DNA of 64,000 nucleotides from Pempheris klunzingeri (GCF_042242105.1 NC_092014.1:5553874-5617873), one strand, 5' to 3'. Numbered from the stretch's first letter, positions 45,759 to 58,676 are shown. Numbers and translations are program-made. The notes: generated from the sequence alone by a model not told the origin.

Positions 45759-48700
45759 TTAGATGTCCAGCCTGGCCTCTTGCTTCGGTCTACCGAGCTG
45801 CCTGGTCGGCCCGATGCGTCTTCCAGCATGTGTGCGCTGATGCTGCCGCAGACCCTGGCGGTAAATGAAGCTCTTCCCACATTCCCCACACTCGTAGGGT
45901 CTCTCTCCGGTGTGAAGCCTGTGGTGCACCTTCAGTTCCTCAGCTCTGGAGTAGCCTTTCCCACAAACACTACAAATGAAAGGCCTGTCTTTGATGTGGG
46001 TCTGGTAATGTGCTGTTAGGTACGAGTTTATCCGAAACGTCTTCCCACAGATGGCGCATGCGAACGGCCTCTCCCCAGAGTGCTGCATCTCGTGCAGCTT
46101 GAGAGAGGAAGCCGTGTGGAAACCTCTGCCGCACTGGGAGCAGAGGAATGGTTTCTCCCCGGTATGGATGCGCTGGTGAACTTGTATGTAGCTTTCATTG
46201 ATGAACTTCTTCCCACAGTCGGGGCAGGAGTAGGGCTTCGCTTTGATGTGGCTTTTCATATGTTCTTCCAGCTTTTCTTTTTCATTGAACTGAATGCCAC
46301 AGCGGCGGCAGAAGAACAGCTGTGATGCGCTGTGCTCGGCTGTGTCTGATTCACCAGCTGTCTGCGTGTGTGTAGTAACGTGGTGTGCTTGTAAAGCTGA
46401 CTGACTCTCACATTCTTTTCCACATTCAAGGCAACGGAGGGACGATCTGATCCTGGACTCCCCCGGCAGAGACTTCAAGTATTCAGACAGTTCTGTCGCA
46501 ATGGGATTCACCTCATCGTCAAAATCCACAGCACCTTTACGACCTTCGCAGAGACAAAGGAAAGACGGATCATATTTTACTCTTACAGCAATCTCTACAC
46601 GGTTTAGAAGTTCAGAAGAAGAGGGTGCAACAAGAGGACAACGTTAAAAGAACGAAAGGTGAAAAACAAAAACAATGTAGAAAACTATGTAGAAAAATTA
46701 AATATTTTTTTAGTTTCATGTATTAGTTTGCAGAAGGTTACTGCCTCCTCCTGAACCTGAACTGTCAGTCAAAATGAATAAGATTCCACAGCCAGTGGTG
46801 TTACTGTTACCTAGCCTTCGTGAGAGACTTTAAAAATGTTTAGCTCTACCCAATCATACACTAACCTTACTAAATGTGTCTTTCAGTTGTGTGTTTTCCT
46901 TGCCCGCCAAAGTGGCGGATGGCCTGATGATTTACCGACACTTGGTGGGTGATGGATGAGAATTCCAGAACTGGTATAGAAATATACACAGACAACAACA
47001 GAACAGTGTAATTATAAATGATTTAGTGTAATCCAGTCTCACCTAAGTGGACTTTGTAGTGCGTTTTGAGATTTCCTTTTTGGTTGAAACCCCGACCACA
47101 GATGGAGCAGCAGTAAGGTTTCTCTCCTGTGTGAATCAGCTCGTGCCGCTCCAGCTTGTAGGCATGAGGGAATTCTTTGCCACACACTGAGCAGTGGTAC
47201 TCTATCTTCTCTTTGGGCTTTTTCAGGAGCTCGGGAGGTATTTCGATCGGAATACGAACCATCTTTCTGCCAGGGCGTTTCTTCCCTGTGTGGAGGGGAA
47301 AGAAGATGAAATGACAAGGTTAGGCTGTTCATTTAATGCTTACAAAGTGTTCTTGTAGAATCTTAATCCACACAAATACCAACCAGATTCTGTGTTGATG
47401 GGCTTAATTTGTTTGTTGCAATAACTCTTGTCAACTTGCTCAATCCTTAATTAAAAGCAGATAAGAAGTATTGTTTGTGTTTTGATGAGCTTAACTGCCA
47501 TGTTGAGCAAGAATCTGTTTGTCTGTTCACAGTCAGTCATACTAGTTCTACACATACCAGCCTTTGTGACGTACAGCAAATTAGAATAATAGCAGCAGCA
47601 GCAGTTTACACCTGCAGGTGTTGATGTCGCTACCTGCAGGCAAAAGCAGTAATAGCTGCTGCTCTTCCACACAGCACCACCTATAGGCAGAGTGTGTTAC
47701 AGCTGCTGTTTATTCTCTTTCATAGCAGTTGTCTTTGTGTGTACATGCAAGCTTTGAGGTTTGACATTAAAAAAGAAGGGTACATTTTTGAAATGTATTA
47801 AATGCGATAGATAGCATATAATTCTTCTTTTTGGAAACATCTAAAAGCTCTTTCAAGCTCTTTTCTGTCCCGTAGATGGTACACATCGGCATGACTACAT
47901 CTTAAATGCTGCTGATGATATTTTTGCTGATAGGTGAAATAACTTTTTCTTCCCAAGGAAGAAAAGTTTGTGATGGTAATAAGCAAATGAAGCCTTTTGC
48001 AGTGTTTTGAGATTAGAATACAATGAGAACACAACATCTTGTTTTGATAAACAAATAAGTTTCAATTTATTTACATATATTTCATACATTGAATTACATA
48101 ATACTGGGTAGCTTATGGATTTCCTGCTGGGGACCAATAAAGCCATCTGTGCAGAGTGGCAGAAATGCGAAGTAGCATAAAATAGAAATACTCAAGTAAA
48201 GCACAAGTACCTCAGATTTGTACTGAAGTACAGTAGGTGCATAAATGTACTTTGTTAGTACTTGTTTGTAGCACCATGAGGATAGCTAATGCAAGCTAGT
48301 TTAACTAGTATTACATGTCAGGAAGGTGGCTTTACACAGCCGCTGTTCTGTGAGGGAGTGGTGGCACTTTATTTAGTCAAGCTGCAGGTAGCCAAACACA
48401 GGGCAACCCCGTGCATGTCATGGTCAATCATTACTGTGTAATTCACTTCAGACGGAGCAAATAAAAACTCTTCAGATCAACATGATACACACCAATGGCC
48501 TGGTTGACACTAAAAATGGTGAAAGGGGAGGAGTTTGCAGGTATCCACCATTCTAAACGACTGGTTAACTTGGTGTTGTGAAACTGAAGTAACTCTGGGA
48601 TACTTTTAGTTGCTCTTACCAGCAGAAACACTTGTGTTTTCTCCTTCTCCTTCAGCAGATGGTTTGGTATCTTTTCTTCTTCGGTTAGATCGCTTTGCTG

Positions 48701-50904
48701 GTAAAAGAAAAAAAAAAAAGTAGTTTTACTGACTGTGCCAACAAAGAAAACTGAAACCCTAAAAATATCCACATCTGTATGTATGTATTTTTCTTTTCTT
48801 GTTCAAATAATGTGAAATAAATCAGAATCAATGAGCAGAATCAGACTAAATTTAAACAATTCCCAAACCTTCTTTGTGAACCTGATTTTTTTCTCCTCTT
48901 ACCAGCAGCACGGCGGGCAGGTTTTGAGTTTACTTCCTCTGCTTCCACTATGGTAGGGAAATTTCTCTTTCTTCGGGTACGTCTGGATACTATATAAGAG
49001 AAAACATTTGAGTTATAATAAGAAAACAATAACAAGCAAACTCAGCATTTCAGATGCTTAAACAAGAGGAACACTCACTTCCTGGCTCTGCTTCCAAGTC
49101 TTCACTAGACCTCACTGGAGTTTCTGAAATCTTTCTTCTGCCCCTTCTTTTTGCTTTGTGACAGAGAAAACAGCAGAACATATTACCATATGGTTATATG
49201 ATGCTAAATACTGAGGTATCAGGTTTAAATAAAACATGTCACACAACTCTTATTATGACATATTATAACTGAATCCTCCACATCTACAGAAACAAACACT
49301 GTGAATGTGCATCATGATGAAAATGTTCTCCATCACTTCACTCACCAGAATTTGCAGGAACTTCTTTCTCTGCGTCCGACACCACTGTTATTGGAATCTT
49401 CTTCTTTCTTCTCGGCCTCTTTCCTGGTAACAATGTGAGCAAAAAGCCAACCTCAGAGCCGAGTCAACACTATTATCGACAACCTGTACAGCTTTCATGT
49501 TTCCTTTGGCTTGTGTTTACCACGATATAAGGGCGGGACAGCTGCCATCTTTACTACTCTGTCTTTCTCCTCCGCCTCTTCCCTTTCTTCATCTTCCCCC
49601 ACAGACACAACTTCCATGATGAGTGTTGGACTACTGCTGTCTCTCTGGTTTTGGCTTTGCAGCTGAGACTCAGACAGGACGACACCCTGTGATCATTCAA
49701 ATCATTAAAACCATCAGAGACATACCCCCCAAAGCCTCGCTGGGTAACAAGACTTAAACCAACTAACAGAGCAGAGATAAATGCACTTATATAGCCATAG
49801 CTATATGATGTAATCCAAACTGTTGAACTGTTCTGTGGCAGTAAAGTCTTTTACTTTTCTGTGTGGAGTAGGAGGCAGCAAAGGATAGTGTGGTGCTGCA
49901 CTTCCAACTGCAGGAAGCTAGTAACTGATAATTAGAAATGCTGCCTATTTGCTGTATCTTCCCTGCACTGAGGCTGAAACTCCCTCCTCAAAAGTTTTGG
50001 TTCACTATGGTATTTTGATGTTGGACTTTCAGTATGTCAAGACTTAGACAGCTGTTAGGTGTAAAGATGTCAACCCAGCTTCATCTCTAAACAAAGCGCC
50101 AATTTTAGCTGGCACTGGCTTCAGCCACATCAGACGAAAAGAAGATTTTGGGGGGCTTTAGAGACCCTCTGACAATTCATTTGACAGATGGATCATAATT
50201 CTAGTGTACAATTAAGAAAAAAAAAAACCAGGACAACTAGTTATTTTATGTGACATTTTCATGTAGTCGTTTCCACATTTCCACTTTGTCAAACTGGAAA
50301 AGCTGCTTTGCAAAATTCCTGTTGTTTTGTGGGGAACACACTGACTAAACTAAATATGTGGTGCTGTTAAACTGTACTATATGCAACATAATTATATTCT
50401 GTTTATGCGATCGGAAGTTTCAAGCGGACAACCTTTGTCTGTGCCTTTGTTTAGCAAAAATCCTAAATTATGTTTTAAAACAAATTACCTTGCTAGGCTG
50501 AGGACTTTCTGTGCAATCAGAGCCTCGGTCAGGACTCTCTCCTGCAAACAGAAGACAGGTGGCTCAGGCTCACAGACACCTGACATGACAACAGTGCTTT
50601 GTAGTTTAGGCATTCAGGCCTAACATTCAGGCTGCGTTGTAGAATTAAAAATAAACTCTAAGCGGCGAAAGGGAGACAGAAACGAGAGACAGTAAACAAA
50701 TGTGTACTGCTTACATCAGTCCTGGCTTTGCTGTAAACATGCAGCTATGGATCACTTACTGTCATCCCATTCAACCACTTCTCCATCAGAGTTGATTAAA
50801 CCACCGATTTCTTCATCTTGTTCCTCCTGTTGTTCCTCTTCCTCCCCCGCCTGCAGTCTAACAGTCAAATGGAGCGTTTGGTCCTCTAGGTTTGCAGATG
50901 CCAT
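45759..50904 (-). CDS. C2H2 zinc-finger gene D with repeated basic AT-hook-like module exons (569 aa)
   Basis: Nine coding exons (minus strand): 50760-50904, 50489-50541, 49521-49686, 49346-49423, 49079-49153, 48903-48989, 48620-48697, 47043-47285 and 45759-46543. All phases agree and give 569 codons plus stop. Exon 1 carries [11 protein letters not shown], as in gene E. Exon 3 is acidic ([13 protein letters not shown]). Exons 4-7 are 78, 75, 87 and 78 nt, all phase 1-1, and each starts with a basic cluster: [23 protein letters not shown] and KRSNRRRK. Exon 8 starts KKRPGRK and adds two fingers. Exon 9 has seven fingers and ends with LGRPKQ. The basic clusters resemble AT-hooks or nuclear localisation signals. 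It is inferred to be a nuclear DNA-binding protein with extra minor-groove or nonspecific contacts. I do not recognise a named orthologue. Confidence 0.82.
48105..48150 (+). mobile_element. Short LINE-tail-like remnant
   Basis: GATTTCCTGCTGGGGACCAA followed by TAAAG resembles the 3' terminus of fish L2-like LINEs. Only the tail is visible, in an intron of gene D. Confidence 0.4.
48184..48262 (-). repeat. Teleost repeat fragment, same family as 10163-10535
   Basis: AATACTCAAGTAAAGCACAA, GTACCTCAGATTTGTACTGA and AAATGTACTTTGTTAGTAC are the reverse of the start of the AAGTAACTAAGTAC family. It lies in the gene D intron between exons 7 and 8. Confidence 0.65.
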
Positions 50905-52305
50905 CTTTAGTCCATGTGACATCAGGGGCTTACATTCAGGAGAAACCTAAAAACAGATTACGGCGTGAAAAAAGGCATTTGTTTTCTTTATCTTTCGAGG
51001 GACTTTACTCACAAAGTGGATCTGATGAGAAGTAGACACCAGATTTGGACTTTACTCTCATTTTGCTGGAATGCATTGTGACAAAAAAACACCCATGTAA
51101 TCCCATTTTGTTGGATATTTAAACTAAAGTCACTGGGCCGCATGCAAGAACATTATTTATCATATTCTCATCCTAAACCTCTCCTTTTTTTTTTTTTAAA
51201 CCGAGGCTCATTCCAGCACCGATCCACCAAACACTTGTCAATCTCGTTGTAAATCGCTCTTTTTCATCGTGATAAATGTCAACTGTTCATGAGGAGGCGC
51301 ACGTTTGTGAGATGTGATCATTATCATAATCTACGCCCATAACACTACGCCATGTGAGGCACCTGTTCCGCTCCATTTGTGACACGTTTCTGACGGAGCT
51401 GTCAAAATCACCATAAACAAAACCATAACACATTCAGTCAGTCAGTCAGTCAGTCGTGGTATTAGAGGATCACTTTGTTGTTTAGAATATTTTTTTAAAA
51501 CAATCAGAAAACGCCAACAACATGTCATCAGTGCAGCGCCGTACTGTGGCGGATATGAGGAGGGTGCTAAAAAGTGTTACCGGGCACAGTAAAATGCACA
51601 AAGAAGAAAAACAGAAAACGTCCGACACACTGATCGTCCTTGTGCTTTGTCTGTGTGCCATATTAGGACATCTATGTCTATCAGACGTCACCAGGTCAAA
51701 AAAAACAAAAAAAAAAGTTGGAAACTTATTTGCTCACAGCTTTACATACATTTATGTGATTATTAGAAACTTTGGCCAGTTTAATATGAACAACATTGTA
51801 AGATTATGTATGGAAAAGCACAATAGACGCCCTTTAAGTGGCAGTAAAGGGGACGTGACAGTGGGAGAATATTTCAGCCTACAGTAGATGATGTTACACT
51901 GTCGCTGCACCAGAGGAGGGTACAAGACAAAGACCTGCATAAAGAGCCCGAGGCAGCTGACAGAATTTTCCCAGCAACTACTTTCTGAACGTGACTGGTA
52001 CGACAGGACGGGAACGCGCGAGATTTTCATGGAAATTGGTTGAAGCCATAAATTCTCATTGAGCCAAATCATTAAACGTTGAACATTGGCACTAAAGAAT
52101 CTGTTCAAACAAATGGTTCTTGTATGAGGCCCACAGCGACATTATTTGAATCCATTCATAATCAATAAATAAATAAAATCATCGAAAACACTTGAGTATT
52201 TAAATACCAGTCCTTGAGCTGATAGTGACCATATGAAACCACTGCTAGATGACAAAACAAGCAATTAAAAGAAAGATTTTTCTTTGCTTATTATTGACGA
52301 TTCCA
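50905..52305. other. Gene D 5' flank and gene F 3' flank
   Basis: No coding exon was recognised. A minus-strand acceptor (CTGTTTTTAG) at about 50947 suggests that gene D coding exon 1 is preceded by a noncoding exon upstream. A five-unit CAGT run lies at 51436-51455. Other open frames here have no recognisable similarity. Confidence 0.4.
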
Positions 52306-55300
52306 TCATGTTATATAATGAATTTCTACAAAAGTCTTTTTACGTACTGTTTGGCAAGGTGCTGATCTTTTGGTCTCACGCAGTTCTGCTTCTGCTGGCA
52401 AAGATGTGCTTTGTTTTACGTCAAGGCTCTGGTCTTGAGCGTAACACTCATCCCCTGCATGTGTTCTCTGATGGGATTTCATGTTCCTTTTGTGACCGGG
52501 GGTCGTCTCACAAACTGCGTTATTGCACTGATGCACAGTCACATTTTCCGGTGCTCTTCCACGTATACAGGAAATCTTAGGTTTCTCATCAGAATCCGCG
52601 AGCGCAGGCTTCTGCCGCCCCTCTCTGGCAGAGGAGCTCTGCTCATAGAGAGCGGGGCCATCAGACTCCTCGCAGCACTTCTCCACCGAATACACTGTCT
52701 GGTGTCTTTTTACTCCACATGATATGGAGCTCTCCTTCCCGCATGTTCTGAGGTGGGGATGATAAGTGCATGTATCCTCTTTTTCTCCCTCAGTGCTGAA
52801 GCTCTCATCTGTGTCTAACATAACAAGGCAAAATAAAGACGTGCAAAATCACGATCGAGCAACTGTGTGTAAGCCATTCATTAAAGTGATGCTGATATTT
52901 AAGAGTTCGCACTCACGATTTTCACTCACAGTCCAGCCGTCCTCTTCCTCTTTGATGATAACTTGAATCTCTGGTGTCTCACAGTTGTACTCAGGGCTCG
53001 CTGGTGCTTTTTTTGAATCATGTGGCGAACTTTGGTCATCATAGTTTTCATTTAGACTCAGTGACAACGGATCTTGGAGTTCAGGATCCTATTAAGAAAT
53101 AAAGACAAAGACGACAAACCTCAGAAACCAAATTTAGAGCGGCCACCATTAATGGAAACATGTTTTATCTGGCTGAAATAATTCTAAAAACATGCTTTCT
53201 ACATTCTGTACATACAAAAAAAATAAACCCAGTGGTTCCTTATAGCTGAATACATTGACATCTTCAGGCTGGACGGGTAATGCCACATTCATGACAGCAG
53301 AGCAATAATCAGCAGATAATAATACCACTGTTACAGCCTGGGTGCGTTCATATGCTGTTCCCAAATTGTGACCTCCAGTGAACTCCTGCACGCCATCAGC
53401 AATGTGTTGCATTAAATTCAAAATACAAAGCAAAAACAGCTGTGCAGCAACAGGATGTGATAGACAATCTAACAAACAGTGGACGTTTGCTTCGATATTT
53501 TCTATTTCCAGGCCTCTAGGATGTGAACAGGCCTTGCTTGTCTCATTTTATTGATATATTTTATGAGGTGTTGTGTAATTGTCTGAGCTGTGTGTGATTT
53601 GACTGTTTTTGTATGGTGGCCTGCCAAAGCTCTTGTTAGTTTTTTCCATAAACTTAATGCAATGTGTACAGCGTGCAGGAGTCCACTAGTTTGTTTTACA
53701 CCATTTCAATGTTAAAACACACATTTTTTGTTGTTGTATCACATATTTCAAACTGTTTGAAGCAGATATAAACAAACTGTATTGGCTTTAAATATTACAT
53801 TTGTTAAGATCTGATCTCATTCATATTGATCAACAGATCAGACGACGATGGTTTGCAGCTATTTTGGCAACAATTTCTTGACAAGGTGAGAGTTGTTGTT
53901 GCCATCAGAAAGTCCCTCTCCTCTCTTGCTTCTAACTTTTAGTTTCCTACTTTGTAATTAAATCTAGGTCTCCCATGTAAACAGTATTTCCAACATGGCT
54001 GCTCATGTTTGCTCAGTTTGTCTGGTAAAACATGGCAGCCAAAACAAATAAAACAAACAAAACAGTATTTTACCCCATTTATTCTCCTCATTAGCAGCCA
54101 CTGATATCTGTTCATTTATTCGCAGTCATTTGCAACTTGCTTGAGATAGAAAATTCATCACATTGAATATCAATGCAATATGAACGTGTGATAATGACGC
54201 TGTAAGAGCAGGACGATCTGAAAAGTCTGCGCTTCAGTGCAACACAGCAGACAAATGTGACTTGATAAAAAAATAGGAGCTGACATGACTCGACCTTGAC
54301 GGATTACTTAATGAATGCAAATTTCAAAATCGCTCCGAGTTGTTTTTCGGTTCATCTGCTGAAGGTTGATCCAGAAAAATCAAAGCACTGTGTAAAGAAA
54401 TAAGGGTATTAGGGGTTATTTATACACTTTGAGGCACATCCAGTTTATTAAGTTAACCTACTTAAAATTGATTCAACATTTTTGCCACTGCTGTAGTGAG
54501 AGGTGTCATTACAAAAACAAATGTGCTCACTTGTTCATTGTGATATTGATGTATATATAATTTCCATGTGATTAATTTCTCATTATTACAAGATCTCAGT
54601 TTTTACCAAAAAAAACCCTGCCTTTCTTGTAATAACAATATATCTCTAATTTCATTCTTACTCATTATTGGTCCGTTGGTATATTGTTGCAACAAGAAAC
54701 TTAAGTGTTTTTCGCTATTTTCTAACATTTTACCGACAATATGCAACAATGATTCATTCAAGTGAGAAATAAATGGCAGAAAAATCAATAATGATCCATT
54801 AGATACAGCCCTTTTGAGGGAAACTTTCACATAACCAGCAATCAGAAAGTTTGACTTCCTTGAAAATCATCAGTCATCAGTTTTTGTTCTTAAAAACAAT
54901 TTATAATACTGTTTTATATCTCAGTATTTATGGTTGTAGTCACCTCATATTGCAACGTACCTGTGTAGCACATCTACCTGAGTGATGTATAAAGATATAC
55001 AGTGTATTCCATATATAGTTGAATCTATTTCAATGTATGCAAACTCAATTTTGGTGCACATTACACAATATTACCTGCTTGCACCAACTCACAGAACATT
55101 ACTGTGGAACTATCTTTATAAAGTGCATATCCAATACAAGTTTTTCTATTTAATGTGTATAATCTAAGTCTTAGAGTGCTGTTTTCTTACCAACCTCATG
55201 GGTGTCCTCTATCAATCAGTCTATCTAAAGTCAATATTTGCTATGCTTACATTTAGAAAATGTGTGATAAAGCCAAAACACGACAGTTTTCTGCAGTCCT

Positions 55301-55823
55301 TTAATGGATAGCACACGTAGCAGAGATTTGGCAGTGCATGAAAGCAACAATGTCACATTAAGCTGCTGGTTAAAATAAACTTATCTGTTTTGATTCGCTA
55401 GCTTGGCATTATGCTTGGCACCTTGAGCGATGTGTCTGACATTTTCCTCACTAAATCATGAAGACAAAAGAGGCCCCAGTGCCTCCCCTTGAGCCAGGAG
55501 CAGTGAATCATAATTCATTGCCCCGGATAACTTCTATATGTTACTGAATGCATTAATAACAAACGTCGCTAGCTAACTAGCGAGCTATGAGGCTCTCCTG
55601 ATAAAATTAGTTAGAGCTGTTGATAAATGTTGGAGCGAAATGGGGTTAATAATTAAACCAATGTCGACACATCTGACAAGGTACTTCTTATTTATGTGCA
55701 CACCAGGTTAACGAACTGTGTCTGCCCAGCTCGTTAACTACAACAGTTAAGCTAAATCGCAGCAAACGACAGCCTGATGTACAATAAAAGCCCGAGCAGC
55801 AGCCGAGTTGTTACCTCAAACAT
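52306..55823 (-). CDS. Small degenerate zinc-finger-like gene F (229 aa)
   Basis: Three coding exons (minus strand): 55815-55823 (only Met-Phe-Glu), 52917-53088 and 52306-52814, in frame for 229 codons plus stop. Exon 2 encodes an acidic segment with VIIKEEEDGW, a pattern common before finger arrays in fish zinc-finger proteins. The last exon has one C2H2 unit with correct spacing, CNNAVCETTPGHKRNMKSHQ then RTH, but without the usual aromatic core residue. An earlier unit around RTCGKESS and KRHQTVY has lost a Cys and a His. The remainder is Ser/Lys-rich without a known domain. It may be a finger gene that lost its array, a non-DNA-binding derivative or a decaying gene. The reading frame is open. 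The tiny first exon rests on a good donor but is the weakest part of the model. Confidence 0.55.
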
Positions 55824-56082
55824 AGTGCGATGTGGTCTCCGGGTTTGAGGGATGTCATAAGAAACGCAGGGTGAGCAGTAAATGAAGCTAAGTTACAGCG
55901 TTATGCTGCTGAGGGCTGCTGTCATGGACTAACCCCACTGTCTCTGCTAGCTTAACTATGTTGCGCCACCACTTCTTCTTCGTGTGTTTTTTTTCTTTTC
56001 AGCAGTTAATAACAGTGGTGTCAGGTCACAGGCTGGAGGCCGCATACCGCCACCTAGTGGACAGTAGAGATCATTACACTAC

Positions 56083-56160
<78 letters not shown>
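56083..56160 (+). repeat. Microsatellite (GATA)n, about 19 units
   Basis: A perfect tetranucleotide run, followed directly by four copies of ACTTAG (56161-56185). Confidence 0.97.
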
Positions 56161-56161
<1 letters not shown>

Positions 56162-56185
56162 CTTAGACTTAGACTTAGACTTAGA

Positions 56186-56330
56186 CTTTTCTTTATTTGA
56201 TCTCCCATAGGGGGAAATTCTCATGTTACAGCAGCAACAATAGTACAGGGAGAGTGAAAAGAAGCAATAGTAAAAGAAAAAATAGCAATAGCAAAATAAA
56301 TATAAATATAAATATATGGCTGTGATGAAA
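56186..56330 (-). mobile_element. LINE 3'-end remnant between two GATA microsatellites
   Basis: TTTATTTGATCTCCCATAGG, GGGAAATTCTCATGTTACAG and CAGCAACAATAG read as the reverse complement of a fish LINE terminus. Only about 145 bp remain. Confidence 0.5.
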
Positions 56331-56344
56331 TAAAAAAAATAGAT

Positions 56345-56345
56345 C

Positions 56346-56404
<59 letters not shown>
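56345..56404 (+). repeat. Microsatellite (GATA)n, second array
   Basis: A perfect GATA run of about 15 units, in the same orientation as the array at 56083-56160. Confidence 0.97.
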
Positions 56405-57589
56405 TATAATTACCACAGAAGTACCACAGAGTAGAAATACTAGTTCTGAATTCAAAACATGACTTAATTAATAATATGTAACTATTATCAGCAAAATCAA
56501 GCTAAAGTATCCCATAAAAAGTGGTCATTATGCTGAGTGGCTCTTTTCAGTGTTATATTATTGTTATACCATCCTGTCTTTACTACTAACAAATACATGT
56601 ATGGGCATTTTATTCCTGTAGTTCACTGATTTTTGATTATTTTCACCTGGAACTCCTACTGAGATAAAAAGATGCTTTGCAGTTTCAGCCCTTTAGAGGG
56701 AGATGCATACAGAAGCCAATGGTGGCCTTAAATATTTGAATGTAATGTATATTAATTTTGAAATTTAAACACTACTGAATCCTCCGTGTTGAAATTTAAA
56801 CACCACTTATACTTTGACAGCCATCAATCTGAGTTCATGTGGACTGATTTTTCCTCTTTGAAAGTTTCAATCGTTTCAAAACCATTATTTAAGGTATTCT
56901 GTAGGGTCAGACAGAAAACAAGTACCAAGTATCAAGTACCAGTATTCAAAATTGACCTCCAAATTGTTGAAATAAAAAAGTTACATAAATACAGCTGCAC
57001 AATTTGGCAAAATTTAAGATGTAAAACAAAATCTGAACATCAGGACATGCAGCTGAGCCTGGAAATGTTAAAGGTGGGAACTCAGACCACATGAATTCAG
57101 ATGGATAATATTCAAAGTGAAATGTTTCTGCACTGTAAGTAAGTAAGTCTTAAGTTTGCTTAAACAATATTTGCATGTTTTTCTACTTCATTAAACAGGA
57201 GTTTAAGGGAGTGTGGCAGCTCTGGACCAAAGCCTTCCTTTACATCAAAGTTAATGTATTCATGTGATGACTGAGTGTGTTTTCCTACAGGACGTGTGCT
57301 CTGGGGTGATCCAGGCTATTATACCATAACTCACTCTATAACTGCACAGTGGTCTCCTCTGTTAATAGTTTACTGTGTCACTGTCAGACTGCAGGATCTG
57401 AGCTTCAGGGATCTGATCTGAACTTTGACCGGAAGCAGCTTTTAAAGGCCACATGGCTGAAATCAGCTGAGCCTCGAGCTTCACAGAGGAGGACCAGACC
57501 TTCCCCCTCCTCCTCCTCCTCCTCATCATCATCCTCATCTGCAGCCACATGCACACATAAGTCAGGATAGGTGTGCGTGTGCGTGTGAC

Positions 57590-57830
57590 CAATGACGAGT
57601 GTTATCAGGTACCCGCGTGACACGCTGACGTGCCCGTGTGTGTGAGCGCGCGTGGGAGGGGGGTTCCACAGAAAGGAGACCATGGCGGTAGCAGCTCCGA
57701 CACTTACCTGCCCCGTGGACGGTTTAATTCAGGGCTAAGTTCCGATTAGCAGGCGTAAGTTACTCACCCAGGTAGTGATGTTGTCCCCCAGCTGGTCGCC
57801 TGCCACGGGCCGCTCCTGAGGAGAGGTAAA
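57590..57830 (+). promoter_or_regulatory. bfar promoter, noncoding exon 1 and small upstream frame
   Basis: GACCAATGACGAG (CCAAT box) and a CG-rich stretch precede ATGGCGGTAGCAGC at 57682. That ATG opens an 18-codon frame ending at TAA 57736-57738. Candidate donors are GC/GTAAGT after 57754, CCCAG/GTAGTG after 57771 and GAGAG/GTAAAA after 57825. Splicing would be to the acceptor at 59278. Confidence 0.5.
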
Positions 57831-58676
57831 ACTACGAGTTTATTGGATGACGTTGACTAGTTAGCAGTTACTAACTTAGCAAAGTTAGCTGTCATTAGCT
57901 GGCTAACTAGCATAACAATCTTAAAGCTAACGGTGCTAAGCTACATTTTGGCATCTGTGTCATCAATAAACTGTTCAATAAACTGCGTGTTGTTGTTGCT
58001 TACTTGGCTAATCTAGTAGCTATCGACTAGCTAGCCACATTTAAAGACTAGAGCTAACGTCCGGATCAGGATGTGAGTTAACGTTACCTGCTAGCAAAGT
58101 AGCTAATTAGCTTTATTTAAAATATGAGTGTCTAAATGTAAGTCGTCGCCTTGTTTTGGTTTCATGGTTTGGTCGCTGATTGTTAAGTGTCTGTGCAGTG
58201 GCTACTTATTTGATCTAATGCCATCATGGCACCGCTTCCGTGGATGCAAAACGCATTAATGTAATTTAAAATGAATATCAATAGGTGCTAAATTATTCTT
58301 ACACCCACTGCAGAGTCGTATAATCCTGCTTACTCATACTTGAATTTACTTATGTGCTTCCTACGCCAGTCAGTGTGCCACCGTGTTAAAGGACTATACC
58401 TGTGTTTATGCATGTTTTGGCTGGTGTGTACTTTACATTTATGTTCAGCTCTTAGTTTGTCTGTTCTTCTCACCGCTCCAGGAAGTCACAAGTTTCCGTT
58501 AATGTCATTGTTGCATAAAGATTACATGGCACGCTCTAGAAATGTGCTTGAGTTGTTAAATCCATAACAGGAAACATCATATCTGCATTCATTTTTGTTA
58601 AGGTTACATTATCTTTGTAGAGCAAAGCAGTGCAGCAGGCCTTTAAAATCAGCCTTTAATTAAACTGCATTCAATG

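Noticed and set aside
51522-51887. 121-codon plus-strand frame with a hydrophobic segment
   Set aside because: No similarity recognised, AT-rich tail, in the gene D upstream region; chance frame is the simpler reading.
56054-56455. Tyr-Leu-Ser-Ile repeat frame
   Set aside because: Translation of the GATA microsatellites.
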